Source of the DNA: Desulfarculales bacterium UBA702
GTDB taxonomy: Bacteria; Desulfobacterota; Syntrophobacteria; Syntrophobacterales; Syntrophobacteraceae
Assembly (NCBI GenBank): GCA_002298165.1
Contig: DBMI01000030.1
Span: 26,035 to 90,034 of the forward strand
Reading direction: 5' to 3'
Length of the DNA: 64,000 nucleotides
Part shown: positions 1 through 10,200 of the stretch, piece after piece
How positions within the stretch are numbered: position 1 is the stretch's first letter
Layout: each line of letters begins with the position of its first letter
Notes under the pieces: generated by a model
Databases searched by the model: none
What the model was told of the DNA's origin: nothing
Seen by the model: only the letters and a program-made list of their open reading frames with translations
Program-made: the position numbers and the translations under genes

Positions 1-676
1 CGAGAAGGAACCGGTACTCGGGCAGCTGTTCGGCAACGCTGAAGAAGAACTCGCCTACCCTGCTCTCTCGGTCAGGAAGGCGGTTGCCAAGAAAACTGAG
101 GTCCGCCGCGAACCTGGGATCGGGGGCCACCGGGCAATGGGTGGCCGGGTCCAGGGCATTATATATCGGGACACACTCCCTGGCATTGAATTGCCTGTAT
201 CCTTCCACCACCGGATCGCCGCCGCCATAGGTAAAAATCATGTCATAGCGCGGGACGAGCTTTCGGAACGGATCGTCGGGGTTGGATTGCATCCTGTCGA
301 GAGTGGCAGGCGCATCGACATCCCAGAAAACAACTTTGTTCCCGGGTTTTTTGAGGCTTAGGACTTCGGATTCCAGGAGACGGTCGAAAACTCCAACGCC
401 GCTTGCTTTCACGATTAAATCGGCACCTCTTGCGCTTTCGAGTGCCTTCATCACTCCTTCCTTACCCTGTCCCGAGTAAACTACCACGTTTGCCCAGTCA
501 GGATCGGCGATGTCCCTGTGCTTTTGCCGCTCGTATGCATCCGGTTCGTAGAAAACGGTTTTATGGCCCAGTTCGTCGAGAGCCCTAATAATTCCACGAT
601 AGTAAGTAGCCGCGCCATTCCAGTAAGCGGAAACAAGACTGGAACCGAAAAAAGCAATTTTAAGCCCCTGGGACAT
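1..676 (-). CDS. CgeB-like glycosyltransferase, 3' part outside window
   Basis: Reading the minus strand from an ATG at 676 gives at least 225 residues, with the C-terminus cut by the window edge. The start is supported by AGGAGG nine bases upstream. The protein begins MSQGLKIAFFGSSLVSAYWN and has a Rossmann-like N-terminal half (FLGHK-type hydrophobic strands, then KVVFWDVDAP and FTYGGGDPVVEGY), as in the CgeB/spore-maturation glycosyltransferase family. It probably transfers a sugar in the cytoplasm onto a surface glycan; donor and acceptor are unknown. It overlaps the preceding gene by 17 bases and is the most distal gene seen in the operon that starts at 6632. The family call rests on overall pattern and not on catalytic residues, which lie largely outside the visible part. 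Confidence 0.75.
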   Translation of the reverse strand, partial: MSQGLKIAFFGSSLVSAYWNGAATYYRGIIRALDELGHKTVFYEPDAYERQKHRDIADPDWANVVVYSGQGKEGVMKALESARGADLIVKASGVGVFDRLLESEVLSLKKPGNKVVFWDVDAPATLDRMQSNPDDPFRKLVPRYDMIFTYGGGDPVVEGYRQFNARECVPIYNALDPATHCPVAPDPRFAADLSFLGNRLPDRESRVGEFFFSVAEQLPEYRFLL

Positions 677-1823
677 TCCGTGGAACCTCCTGGTAGCGCA
701 CGCTTGATCCGGAGCCGGCGCTGTTTCTGCCAGATTCGAGCTGCCGATAAATTGAGAAAAGCTCATCGGAGCGGTGGGCGCAGGTGTGCCTTGCCAAGAT
801 TGTGGAAAGGCCGTGCGATGACAATTCCTCCGCAAGGCCCTTATCGTTGAGAATTGCTTGGAGATGCCGCCGCATCTGCCTGCCATCGTAGGCCACAAGG
901 TAGTCTTTTCCGGGCGTGAAAAGTCCTTCCGCATCATTCCAGGGCGAGCATACCAGTGGAATCCCGCATGCAAGGGCCTCAAAGGGCCTGATGGTCGGGA
1001 TACCGGGAAGGGCCTCCACATAGGGCCTGCGCGGTATGTGAACCGTTGCCGCAAATCGGGCAAAGATCCGGGGTACCTCGAAGTTCGGAAGCCAGCCGCC
1101 GTATGCAATTCCTGCCCGGGCTAGTTCGGCGATGGCTCGCCCCGGATACCTGACTCCATAAGCCTGGGCATCGAGCTTCAGGTCCATTACCGGTTCTACA
1201 AAGAACTTCATCAGCTCCGAGGTCCGCTCTTCGTCACCCCAGTTACCGATCCAAACAAGCTGCCGCTCTTTTGCGCATTCAGATGAATGATGCGGGCGAA
1301 AGATGCTGATATCCGCAGCCTCATGCCAGGTCCAGGCTCTTTGCGTCCAGGACCGTTCAAGGTAAATGTCTCTTATGACCCTTCCATAGGCCAGCACGCC
1401 ATCATAATGGGTGAGGTCATAAGCCGCCATGTCACCAGGCTCTGTTACGCAGCGGTGGTGAGTGTCGTGGAAAAGAAGCCTGTAGCTTCGGGTTGATGCC
1501 CTGTGCTCGCCTATTCTTTTAACCAGGCCGTGATCGTTCCACTCATGGACGATCACCAGGTCGGCCCCATCGAGGACAACATCCAGATCAAGCGTTTCAA
1601 AATCGTAGAAGTTGCTCTTCAGGTTGTATACCCCCTGAAATCTGATTAATGGGTCGTTTCCATGAGCTGCGCGGAGGTTTTTCAGACTCCAGCCATCAGA
1701 CGGCTCGTAAACCCTCACTTCATGTCCACGTGAGATCAGCTCAGAGACCATGCCTCTCAGGAAATGAGCATTTCCATGATTCCAATCGGATATGAGCGAG
1801 TGGTAAAACATTACAATCCGCAT
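660..1823 (-). CDS. Glycosyltransferase (CgeB-like, GT4-type fold)
   Basis: A 387-residue cytoplasmic glycosyltransferase. The N-terminus MRIVMFYHSL followed by HGNAHFLRGMVSELISRGHE is the typical opening of a GT-B enzyme (nucleotide-fold domain with a Gly-rich loop). The C-terminal half has IPTIRPFEALACGIPLVCSP, where the conserved Glu sits in the EALACG motif that binds the sugar-nucleotide in GT4/CgeB enzymes. The ATG at 1823 is chosen; a GTG at 1826 is the alternative and has a slightly better spacing from AAAGG. It lies 18 bases after the previous gene and overlaps the next, so it is co-transcribed. The substrate cannot be read from the sequence. Confidence 0.85.
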   Translation of the reverse strand: MRIVMFYHSLISDWNHGNAHFLRGMVSELISRGHEVRVYEPSDGWSLKNLRAAHGNDPLIRFQGVYNLKSNFYDFETLDLDVVLDGADLVIVHEWNDHGLVKRIGEHRASTRSYRLLFHDTHHRCVTEPGDMAAYDLTHYDGVLAYGRVIRDIYLERSWTQRAWTWHEAADISIFRPHHSSECAKERQLVWIGNWGDEERTSELMKFFVEPVMDLKLDAQAYGVRYPGRAIAELARAGIAYGGWLPNFEVPRIFARFAATVHIPRRPYVEALPGIPTIRPFEALACGIPLVCSPWNDAEGLFTPGKDYLVAYDGRQMRRHLQAILNDKGLAEELSSHGLSTILARHTCAHRSDELFSIYRQLESGRNSAGSGSSVRYQEVPRNVPGA

Positions 1824-1841
1824 CACTTAAAACCTTTACCG

Positions 1842-2948
1842 CTAATGAATCTCCGGTGTTTTCATCTGGATCAGCTCCTTATAACCATCAATGTAGCCTG
1901 ATGCCATCCGCTGAGGCGTAAAGTCCGCTGCGCGTGTCCGTGCAAGAGAGGCCATGTTATCCCGGTATTCACGGTTTTCTATCAAGGTGTTAAGCACCCG
2001 TTTCATCTCCGCTGAATCGTCTGGGGCAATGAAAACTGCGGCGCCGTCCCAATTTTCGCGAAGGCTGCTTATGTCTCCCAGTACCAGGGCGCATCCCGAC
2101 AGTGCAGCTTCCAGCACTGTCAATCCGAAAGGCTCGTAATAGGCCGGCATGACATAGATCGACGCCCTGGCATACCAGTCGGCAAGCTCGACGGGAGAGA
2201 GCCGCCCAAGGGTGCAAACGCCTGAGCAATCCACTTTGTCCCCATCGGGGGCGCGGTTCTCGCCCGCAATATATACGGGCCAATCCAATTGCAGGGATAC
2301 TGCGGCCAGAGCACCCAAGTTTTTGGCCTCATCCCATATGCGTCCAGCCGAAAAAATGAACGGTTCCTTATCGGTGCTTGAGTAGAGGGAAGCATCGCGG
2401 CCATTTGGAATAACCCTGCATCGCGGCAGTTTTCCGTAATGCTCTTCCAGACAGTCCAGCATTGCTTTTGTCGGCGCAATAACAAGGTCGGCTGAGTGCA
2501 ACCCCACCGATACGGCGCGGCGGTAGACATCCCAGCATTCCGGGGCACATTCCTTGTTTACGGATTTCCACCACGAGAGGACGCATGAATGCCCGACCAC
2601 CAGCACTGGTGATTGCCATGGAAACACTGCGTGAGCATAGCCGTTCAGATGGATCAGATCGGGGCGGAAACTTTGCTCCAGGTCAAGCAGCCATTCTCCG
2701 GACTTCGCAACATCATCCCAAGGGTCCTGCATCCATTCCAGCCGGTAGGTGCTTTCGAAAATCGTCAGATTTGGCAGTTTAGCCGCATCGACGGCATGCT
2801 CGGGAGCAAGAGGGGCACCCATAGTGGCAAGTCCTACCTGGATATTGTAATTCTTCAGCCTTCTTATTAACTCCAGAGCATATGTCCATACGCCACCAAT
2901 GGTATCAGCCGTCATGAGAACACGCTTGGGCATGCAAACTGGTTTCAT
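1842..2948 (-). CDS. Glycosyltransferase family 4
   Basis: A 368-residue GT-B glycosyltransferase. It has the N-terminal loop TADTIGGVWTYALELIRRL and the C-terminal donor-binding block MPAYYEPFGLTVLEAALSGCALV, which is the classical GT4 E-X7-E signature (EPFGLTVLEA). Enzymes of this type retain anomeric configuration and extend polysaccharides or glycolipids in the cytoplasm from nucleotide-sugar donors. The start codon overlaps the stop of the radical SAM gene as ATGA (2948-2945), a sign of translational coupling. The family call is firm; the sugar is unknown. Confidence 0.92.
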   Translation of the reverse strand: MKPVCMPKRVLMTADTIGGVWTYALELIRRLKNYNIQVGLATMGAPLAPEHAVDAAKLPNLTIFESTYRLEWMQDPWDDVAKSGEWLLDLEQSFRPDLIHLNGYAHAVFPWQSPVLVVGHSCVLSWWKSVNKECAPECWDVYRRAVSVGLHSADLVIAPTKAMLDCLEEHYGKLPRCRVIPNGRDASLYSSTDKEPFIFSAGRIWDEAKNLGALAAVSLQLDWPVYIAGENRAPDGDKVDCSGVCTLGRLSPVELADWYARASIYVMPAYYEPFGLTVLEAALSGCALVLGDISSLRENWDGAAVFIAPDDSAEMKRVLNTLIENREYRDNMASLARTRAADFTPQRMASGYIDGYKELIQMKTPEIH

Positions 2949-4255
2949 TTATTCTCGACCTCGATATCGCCGGAGAGGCAATTGCTTTCGAGCTGATTTA
3001 GAGAAAGCGGCTGTTGCTCTTGAATATCGCTGAATTGGGTGAAGAACCTTAGATAATGCTCGTGAGCCCTCTCCCAAGCGAAATCGTCAGGGGGGCCCCA
3101 GAGCTTTCTGTACCCAGGGGAGCCGGGATATGGAAAAAGCGGAACGGGCCTGTTTGCCCAGACACCATGAGTCCTGAGCATCTCCCTCCAGTCCTCGATT
3201 TCATCAGCATTGTCGTACTCAGTTGCTATAAGGTTAGCCTGGACGAAAGGGATCTGCGTCTTGGCGAAAATAAGACGCTCGTTGAACTCTTTGAATCCCA
3301 GCCTCCAATTTTTGTTAAGTATTTTTCTGCCTTTTTCGGATATGCTCTCAACCCCTGTCTCGATTGAAACGCACCCGGCCTGCCCAAGCAGTTCGAGGAT
3401 TTCCTCGGGCCAGAGATCAATTCTCATCTGAATGCCAAATTTAAAAGGGCGGCTGCTGAACATTTTCAACAGCCGTTCGTCTGGAAAGAATATTTCATCA
3501 ACAAAATAGATGTACTCGACCCCCATTTCGATCAACCGGTCCAGTTCCTCGACAACCGTGCGGAAAGGCCTCTTGCGGTAGCAGCTTCTGAAATTCTCCT
3601 TTGCGCAAAAACTGCACCGGAAAGGACATCCACGCGAAGTCTCCATTTCAGCCCCGAGGCCTGAGGGGGCGGTATCGAAGCGGTGGTGGTGGTGGAAGTG
3701 TTTCTCCATGAACTCGACGGGCCAGTCGAGTGCGGGCAGTATACGCGTATCAACCGAGCGCGGAATACCGTTACAGTTAATTTGGCCATCTTTTAAGTAA
3801 CAGGCCGAAGGTATCCACTCTTTTGGAGTATTCCCGACCATTGGCAGGATGTCTTCGAATTCACCTCGCAACACCAGGTCAACACCAAGTTTCTTTAAAA
3901 CAACCCGGGGAGTGGTGGATCCGTGCGGGCCGACGGCGACCATTATTCCGCCAATCTCCCGCAGGTTTTCGATGATTTTGCGGGGGACTCTTAGCTCGGG
4001 AGGAGGACACCGCCAGAAAAGGTAGCTCGGGGCAGTCGTAACGACGGTAACATCTGGCGAGAATGCCGCTACGCGTTCGAAGATCTGCTTCGGAGTAAGC
4101 CCGAAAAGCTGCGCATCAATCAGCAGGACCTCATGGCCCAGATTTTCCAGGATTGCCCTGGAATAGCCGAATTCGATGGGCAGATGAGGCTCGCGGCACC
4201 CAAAATAGATACTACCCGTGAAGTCCCAGTTTGGATTGATCAATGCATAGCGCAT
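2945..4255 (-). CDS. B12-binding-domain radical SAM protein
   Basis: A 436-residue radical SAM enzyme. Residues 1-145 form a Rossmann-like domain of the cobalamin-binding type (LGHEVLLIDAQ, then PDVTVVTTAPSYLFW). The radical SAM core follows with the [4Fe-4S] motif CPFRCSFC at C210, C214 and C217, then YIYFVDEIFFPD and SIETGVES, as in B12-dependent radical SAM (Elp3-like) folds. No clear DxHxxG motif is visible, so B12 may bind base-off without a histidine ligand or not at all. Its place between two SDR epimerases and the glycosyltransferases suggests it modifies a sugar or a lipid-linked glycan, for example by C-methylation. A run of four histidines at 188-191 is natural. No strong ribosome-binding site precedes the ATG. 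Confidence 0.88.
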   Translation of the reverse strand: MRYALINPNWDFTGSIYFGCREPHLPIEFGYSRAILENLGHEVLLIDAQLFGLTPKQIFERVAAFSPDVTVVTTAPSYLFWRCPPPELRVPRKIIENLREIGGIMVAVGPHGSTTPRVVLKKLGVDLVLRGEFEDILPMVGNTPKEWIPSACYLKDGQINCNGIPRSVDTRILPALDWPVEFMEKHFHHHHRFDTAPSGLGAEMETSRGCPFRCSFCAKENFRSCYRKRPFRTVVEELDRLIEMGVEYIYFVDEIFFPDERLLKMFSSRPFKFGIQMRIDLWPEEILELLGQAGCVSIETGVESISEKGRKILNKNWRLGFKEFNERLIFAKTQIPFVQANLIATEYDNADEIEDWREMLRTHGVWANRPVPLFPYPGSPGYRKLWGPPDDFAWERAHEHYLRFFTQFSDIQEQQPLSLNQLESNCLSGDIEVENK

Positions 4256-4368
4256 CAGCAGGCTTTAACTCTTACTTGATGCATGATGGACACCATTGGA
4301 TGTGTCTACCCTACAGATGTTCAAAGTATACGGGATTTTCAGCGAAAGCGAATTTGATTGTACTTAGT

Positions 4369-5520
4369 CTAGACGCGCATGAGTTCACGCTTTACCACAT
4401 AGGAGGAGGTGCGGGACTCGACCAGCCACCGATAAAGTGCACTCACACCTTGCTGGATTGTCTTCCCTGGAGACCATCCCGTTGCAGCCCGGAATTTGTC
4501 AAGGGCGGAGACGAAGTATCTTTGGTCCCCCGGACGCCAGTCCCTATGTTCGACGCGGGGGTGCCTTCCGTGAATTGAGCTTATGATTCCAAGAAGCTCC
4601 ACCAGGCTCAATGTATTTTCAGGACCTCCGCCGATGTTGAAAGCATTTCCGGAAATCCTGTCGATGTTCTTCTGAGCCAGCATAAGCGCATCGACAAGAT
4701 CCTCGACGAACAAGACGTCGCGGACCTGTAAACCGTCGCCGAACAAAGTTATCGGCCGTCCTTCGATAGCCTGAATCAGGAAATGAGACACCCAACCTTG
4801 GTCCTCGGTACCGAACTGGTGCGGGCCATAAATGCAACTCATTCGGAATACTGCCGCTTTGATACCGAATGTGCGGGCATAATCAATAATGTACTGGTCG
4901 GCGGCGCCTTTCGAGCACCCGTAGGGGCTGTGAAAATCCAGCGGGTACTGCTCACTGATGCCTCTGCGGCGTGTAAGATCATCCAGAGGCTCATAGCGCG
5001 ATCCGTTCCTCTGAAGCAGAATGTCGCAAAGGCCGCCGTATACCTTGTTTGTCGAGGTAAATACCAGGGGCGGCGGATCTTCCATTTCCCGAAGCGCTTC
5101 GAGAATGTTAAGAGTGCCCTTCACGTTAACTTCAAAATCGAGACATGGGTCCACAAGGCTTGTCGTAACTGCCACCTGGGCGGCAAAATGGAAGACCTGT
5201 CCAGCCTGTTGAACCGCCATGGCAACCCTGTCACGGTCTCGAACGTCACCCCTCCAGACAGTGACGCGGTCTCCATGCATTTCTTTCAGCCAGTCGGTGT
5301 TTTGCCCTACCCCCGGCCGCGAGAAATTGTCGAATATCAGCACCTGCCGTCCACCGCTCAGAAGCCTGTGTGCCATATTGGTCCCGATGAATCCCGATCC
5401 GCCCGTGATCAGGACTGGACGCTCTGCTTTATGCCACTTACCAGGAGTGCTCCTGAAACCACGGCTCACCCTTCGGGATCCATTTACCAGGTGGTTTCCG
5501 TACAACAACTTTCCACTCAT
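4369..5520 (-). CDS. NAD-dependent epimerase (CDP-paratose 2-epimerase-like)
   Basis: A 383-residue extended short-chain dehydrogenase. It shows the NAD-binding loop TGGSGFIG near residue 40, FHFAAQVAVTTS, the Ser/Thr motif TSTNKVYG, and the catalytic block HSPYGCSKGAADQ (Tyr-X3-Lys). TNKVYG and DFHSPYGCSK resemble TyvE, the CDP-paratose 2-epimerase, more than GalE. It likely supplies a nucleotide sugar for the glycosyltransferases downstream. The ATG at 5520 was chosen because it forms an ATGA overlap with the stop of the upstream epimerase; starting further upstream would add 25 Cys- and Gly-rich residues unlike the family. The exact sugar is inference. Confidence 0.85.
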   Translation of the reverse strand: MSGKLLYGNHLVNGSRRVSRGFRSTPGKWHKAERPVLITGGSGFIGTNMAHRLLSGGRQVLIFDNFSRPGVGQNTDWLKEMHGDRVTVWRGDVRDRDRVAMAVQQAGQVFHFAAQVAVTTSLVDPCLDFEVNVKGTLNILEALREMEDPPPLVFTSTNKVYGGLCDILLQRNGSRYEPLDDLTRRRGISEQYPLDFHSPYGCSKGAADQYIIDYARTFGIKAAVFRMSCIYGPHQFGTEDQGWVSHFLIQAIEGRPITLFGDGLQVRDVLFVEDLVDALMLAQKNIDRISGNAFNIGGGPENTLSLVELLGIISSIHGRHPRVEHRDWRPGDQRYFVSALDKFRAATGWSPGKTIQQGVSALYRWLVESRTSSYVVKRELMRV

Positions 5521-6632
5521 AATGTGAGCCCCCGTGCAGCAAGTTCCGAACCGGCCAAAGCCGCATGATCGACAGCCGCCTGACCAGCAAGCCAATCGGA
5601 AAGTTCAACCAGCCCCTGTTCGAACGACACTCGCGGCTCATAACCAAGGATTTGACCCGCCAGCCTGATGTCGGCGAAACAATGTCGAATATCTCCTACC
5701 CGGTACTTACCAGTGGTAACTGGCTCTATGTGTCTAGTTCCAAGCACTTCGCCCATGCACTCGGCTACTTCACGAATTGTATATCGATTGCCGCTGCCAA
5801 TATTGAGAACCCGCCCCACAGCTTCCGGAACATCGAGGCAGAGTCCGCAGGCCCATGCAACATCCCTGACGCTTACAAAATCACGCTGCTGTTGTCCGTC
5901 TTCGTAAATTAGCGGTGGGCGTTCGTTTAAATATCGTGAGGCAAAGATAGCAAGCACCCCTGTGTAGGGGTTTGAAAGAGCCTGTCTCGGACCGTAGACA
6001 TTGAAAAATCTCAGGGCGACTGTCGGAATATTGTATGCACGGCCAACGACCATGCACATCTTTTCCTGGTCGTACTTGGAGAGGGCATAAACCGAAGCCA
6101 GAGAAGGTGTTTTGGATTCCGGTGTGGGTACTGGGAAAAGTGTTCCGAGATGATCGCGAAGTTCCCATTCACCTGTCTTCAGCTGGTCCAGGCTCCTTTC
6201 GGTTCCTTCGCAAAGACTGCGATCAGACCGGCGGTACAGTCCCTCCCCGTAAATACTCATGCTCGATGCTATTATCAGTCGTTCCACCGGATGTGTCGCC
6301 AGCGCCTCCAGCAACCTGGCTGTCCCCATATTATTCACATCGGTGTATTCGGCAATCTCGTACATGCTCTGCCCGACACCGACCTTGGCCGCGAAATGAT
6401 ATACGGCATCGACCCCCTTGAGAGCGCGATCGAGGGCGCTTCGATCTCTTACATCCCCCACAACCAGTTCGACATCGGGATCAAGATATGCGGGCCTTTT
6501 TGCCCAGGGGCCGTGAACTTGTTCGTCAAGTCTGTCAAATGCTCGAACCTTGTGGCCGCATTCGAGAAGTTCATCGGCAACGAATGACCCGATAAATCCT
6601 GCCCCACCGGTTATCAATACACTTTTGCCCAA
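5517..6632 (-). CDS. NAD-dependent epimerase (dTDP-L-rhamnose 4-epimerase-like)
   Basis: A 371-residue extended SDR enzyme with the NAD loop TGGAGFIGS at residues 7-15, VYHFAAKVGVGQSMYEIAEY, SSMSIYGEG, and the active-site YALSKYDQEKM. The VGVGQSMYEI segment and the opening DRLDEQVHG are typical of dTDP-L-rhamnose 4-epimerase-like proteins; UDP-glucose 4-epimerase is a less likely alternative. It starts with TTG at 6632, preceded by GAGAGG at suitable spacing, and is the first gene of the glycan operon. The next gene starts inside its stop codon. Confidence 0.85.
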   Translation of the reverse strand: MGKSVLITGGAGFIGSFVADELLECGHKVRAFDRLDEQVHGPWAKRPAYLDPDVELVVGDVRDRSALDRALKGVDAVYHFAAKVGVGQSMYEIAEYTDVNNMGTARLLEALATHPVERLIIASSMSIYGEGLYRRSDRSLCEGTERSLDQLKTGEWELRDHLGTLFPVPTPESKTPSLASVYALSKYDQEKMCMVVGRAYNIPTVALRFFNVYGPRQALSNPYTGVLAIFASRYLNERPPLIYEDGQQQRDFVSVRDVAWACGLCLDVPEAVGRVLNIGSGNRYTIREVAECMGEVLGTRHIEPVTTGKYRVGDIRHCFADIRLAGQILGYEPRVSFEQGLVELSDWLAGQAAVDHAALAGSELAARGLTL

Positions 6633-7264
6633 TTGTTTCCTCTCCCTGGAAAACTCAGCGGCATGTATCGAAACTAAATGATTAGGTACGGGTTAGACCG
6701 AGGTACTTTGACCTGAAATAAACGGATTATTTACCGGATCATCCTTATGGGCTGGCCATAGGCGTCATTTTTTCTGGTGGAATGGTAATGATCTTTGTTC
6801 CCATGTCCATACCGTAAGGGAACTTTTCTCCATTCCGAGCACTTCTGCCAGGGATGGCCGCAACTTAGGGCTCATGCTCCGCGGAGCCTCGGTTATGAAG
6901 AAGTCGCTGATCTTTTTACGGCCACATTATTGATGTCTTTTAAGATCTTGGAATGTTATGGTTTTCAAGCGCCCAAGTCGGAGATGCCCCGCTGGACAGG
7001 GCTGAATAATTGTTTGAGAATTCGCATTACAGGATGATTTCGGACAATACCCGTCCCCGTATCTCGTCTAATACATAGATTACTGCCTCTATCGTCTGCT
7101 TACTTTCAAATCTGGGTATCTATGGTTAGAATGGAGGGATTCAATTCGAATTCACCCTGATAGGAATTAATTCAGTCCGTGCAGGATATGATTTGGAGCT
7201 GCGCAGACAAAGGCTCTGTTGCGCTCCGGCCTGAATCGCGTACTTACAGCAGAAGGATAAGACC
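6633..7264. other. Divergent intergenic region, glycan operon / DUF748 gene
   Basis: About 630 bases separate the TTG starts of two divergently transcribed units, so promoters for both should lie here. Short open frames occur but have no ribosome-binding site and unnatural composition. No convincing promoter hexamers, repeat or RNA could be assigned by eye. Confidence 0.5.
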
Positions 7265-10200
7265 TTGAAAAATGTCGCATCCCGCATACTGTATTCCAGG
7301 TACTTTCTCGCCGTTACGGGTATTTTGGTCCTCTACACTATGCTGGGCTTTCTGATCGCCCCCATGACGGCGGTCTGGTATTTCCCGAGGTACTGCAAAA
7401 ATAATCTCAACTGTTTGGGCAGCATCGGCAAGCTCAGTCTCAATCCCTTTCTAATGACAATAGAGGCGAGTGACTTCAAAATCGATGGATCGGAAGGTGA
7501 CCCGCTTGCCGGATTCCAAAGACTCTTCATTGAATTTAAACCATCCGGCCTGTTTGACCGGACTGCCCGATTTGCCAAGCTGATTGTTGAGAGGCCCACG
7601 ATAAACCTCGTTATCGAGCGGGACGGCTCAATCAAATTACCCGTAACCGCCACTCAAGCAAATGATGCCGAGTCTAAGGAGGAGGATCAAAAGCCCCCCT
7701 CAGACCCGCCAAAGTTTCTGTTTGAGAGTGTTTCCGTCACAGGAGGCGAACTTTTAGTCACCGATACGCGCGCCAGTTCCCCAGCCACACTCTCAATCAA
7801 GGACATTTCACTCGATTTCAAAAACATCTCAACCATTCGAAAAAATACCGGGACATGTTCGATTTCTGCAAAGACTACCGCCAGCGAAGCTCTCCAGGCA
7901 GAAGGCGAGTTATGTCTCCTACCATTTTCGACAAAGGGGCGAATCTCTTTCTCAGGCATAATGGCCGAAACTCCATGGAACTTTATAAGTGATAGCCTGA
8001 ATCTCGATCACCCCTCGGGAAAGCTGGATTTGAGCACCGATTACCGTCTCGATTTAAATGGGCCGGACTTGCAACTGGTTCTTGAAAACCTCTCGGTCGG
8101 ACTTTCCGGGGTGTCGCTGAAGCTTCGCGGCGAAAACAGGAGTTTTTTCGAACTTGGCAAGCTGGCTGTGGAATCTGCAAGCTTCGACCTCGCATCGAAC
8201 TCCCTGATGGTTGGCAAAATTTCGGCGGAAGGTGGAAAACTGCACTTGAAAGCCGGCGAAGACGGCCGTATGAATCTTGATAGAATCGTACGCACGACAT
8301 CGACCGCACCGGCCGCAGCCCAAAGCGGAGGCTCTCCGAAGCCGCCCACTCACGGTCCAGGCCTAAAAATAAAAGTAGACTCACTGGAATTAAAAGATTT
8401 CCTGTCCGAAGCAACATTAGACAAAAAAGCTACTCCGGGACCGGTTTTCGAGACGAAGTCGCTTTTGGTGAATTCGGCTGAACTGGATTTCAAAAGAAGA
8501 GATTTGCAGGTTTCAAAAGTCAGACTGGACGGCGTCCATCTCGATGCGGGCATTGACAAGGACGGGAAATTAAACGCGGCAATACTGTTTGCCGGCGGGG
8601 GCAATAAATCGACAACGAATGTAGATGTGCCGACATCTCACCCTGAGAATGCCTGGGCTTTTTTAATTAAGGAATTTGAGCTGGCGAATTCTCGATTCGC
8701 TTTTTCTGATTACGGTCTATCCGAGAGGCCCATATTCAATATCACAGACCTAAATGCACGCCTTGAGAATATTGGCGGCAAGTCACCGATCGGAGTGGAT
8801 TTGAAATTGGCAACCGACCAGGGCGGTAAATTTGCATTTCAGGGCAAAGTTAACCCGACTTCCCAGTCCGTCGAAGCAAAGTTTAACCTGGAAAAACTGG
8901 TTTTAACCCCATTCGAGCCGTACCTATCAAGATTTCTCGATCTGACTCTCAAATCCGCTGCAATATCCGCCGAGGGATTGTTGCGCTACGCTGTTCCGGA
9001 GTCAGGATCAAAACTATCCTATGAAGGCAGTTTGGGAGTCGATAACCTTAACCTCCTTCAGCCTTCCTCTAAAGAGCCTTTGTTCGGGTTTGCCGCCATG
9101 CGGGTACCGAGTCTCAGGCTAACCCTGGAACCTAACAAGCTGGAGGTTGATCGGATAGACTTTGCGAAGCCCTTCGGCGAATTGATCATAGCCGAGGATA
9201 AGACCGTCAATTTGAAGAAGTTGATGAAAGAACAACCGGCCACGAATTCGGCCCCTCCCCGGGAAGTGTCCAAAAAAGAATCCGCGGTTCCCGCTGCATC
9301 CATTGGAGTGCAAAAGAGCCAGGGGAGTTTTTCCTATAACATCGGGAGCATTAAAGTCGAGGAGGGCAAACTGCTCTTTGCCGATCTGAGCCTGCAGCCC
9401 AAGTTCATGTCACGCATACACGATCTCAACGGAACTGTTGCAAAGCTATCCTCGGAGCCGGGCACCGTCAGCAAAATCGTGCTCGACGGTGGAGTTGACC
9501 GGTATGGATCAGCCAAAGTCCGTGGTTCGCTCGACCCGGGAGACTACAAACGTTCAACCGACCTCTCCCTGATTTTCCGCAATGTAGAGATGTCCTCGAT
9601 CAATCCCTACTCCGGAAAGTTCGCCGGCAGAAAGATCGTATCCGGAAAGCTTTCCCTGGATCTAAATTATAAAATCGAGGGCAGCAAGCTCGTCGGTGAC
9701 AACAAGATCATTGTTGACAAACTGGTGCTTGGAGAACACGTCAACAGTCCCGATGCCGTAAATCTGCCTCTGGATCTGGCATTGGCTATTCTTTCCGATT
9801 CGAACGGGCGAATCGAGATAGGTCTTCCGGTAGAAGGGGACCTTAGCAACCCGCAATTCGCCATGGGCCCTCTAATCTGGAAAGCATTTACCTCGATGCT
9901 GACAAAGGTTGTCACGGCCCCATTTCGGGCGCTCGGGAACCTGCTGGGTGGAAAATCCGAAGACAATTTCGACAGCATTATGTTCGATCCCGGCAGGGCA
10001 GAACTGGAACCGCCGGAAAAAGAAAAACTTAAGAGAGTATCTGAAGCGCTTAAGGAAAAACCGCTCCTGCGGCTTTCCATAGTGGGTCGGTATAGTGCCG
10101 AGGTCGACTCCGGTGTACTGAAGGATCTGGCTGTGCGCCGCCAGATTGCAAAGAGAATGGGTATTAAGGAAGCGAATTTCGACGTGGCGAGCCTGGATTT

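Noticed and set aside
3685..3697. Run of four His codons in the radical SAM gene
   Set aside because: A natural His-rich stretch inside the coding frame, not a vector tag.
6795..7037. An 80-residue frame in the intergenic region before the DUF748 gene
   Set aside because: No ribosome-binding site and no protein-like pattern.
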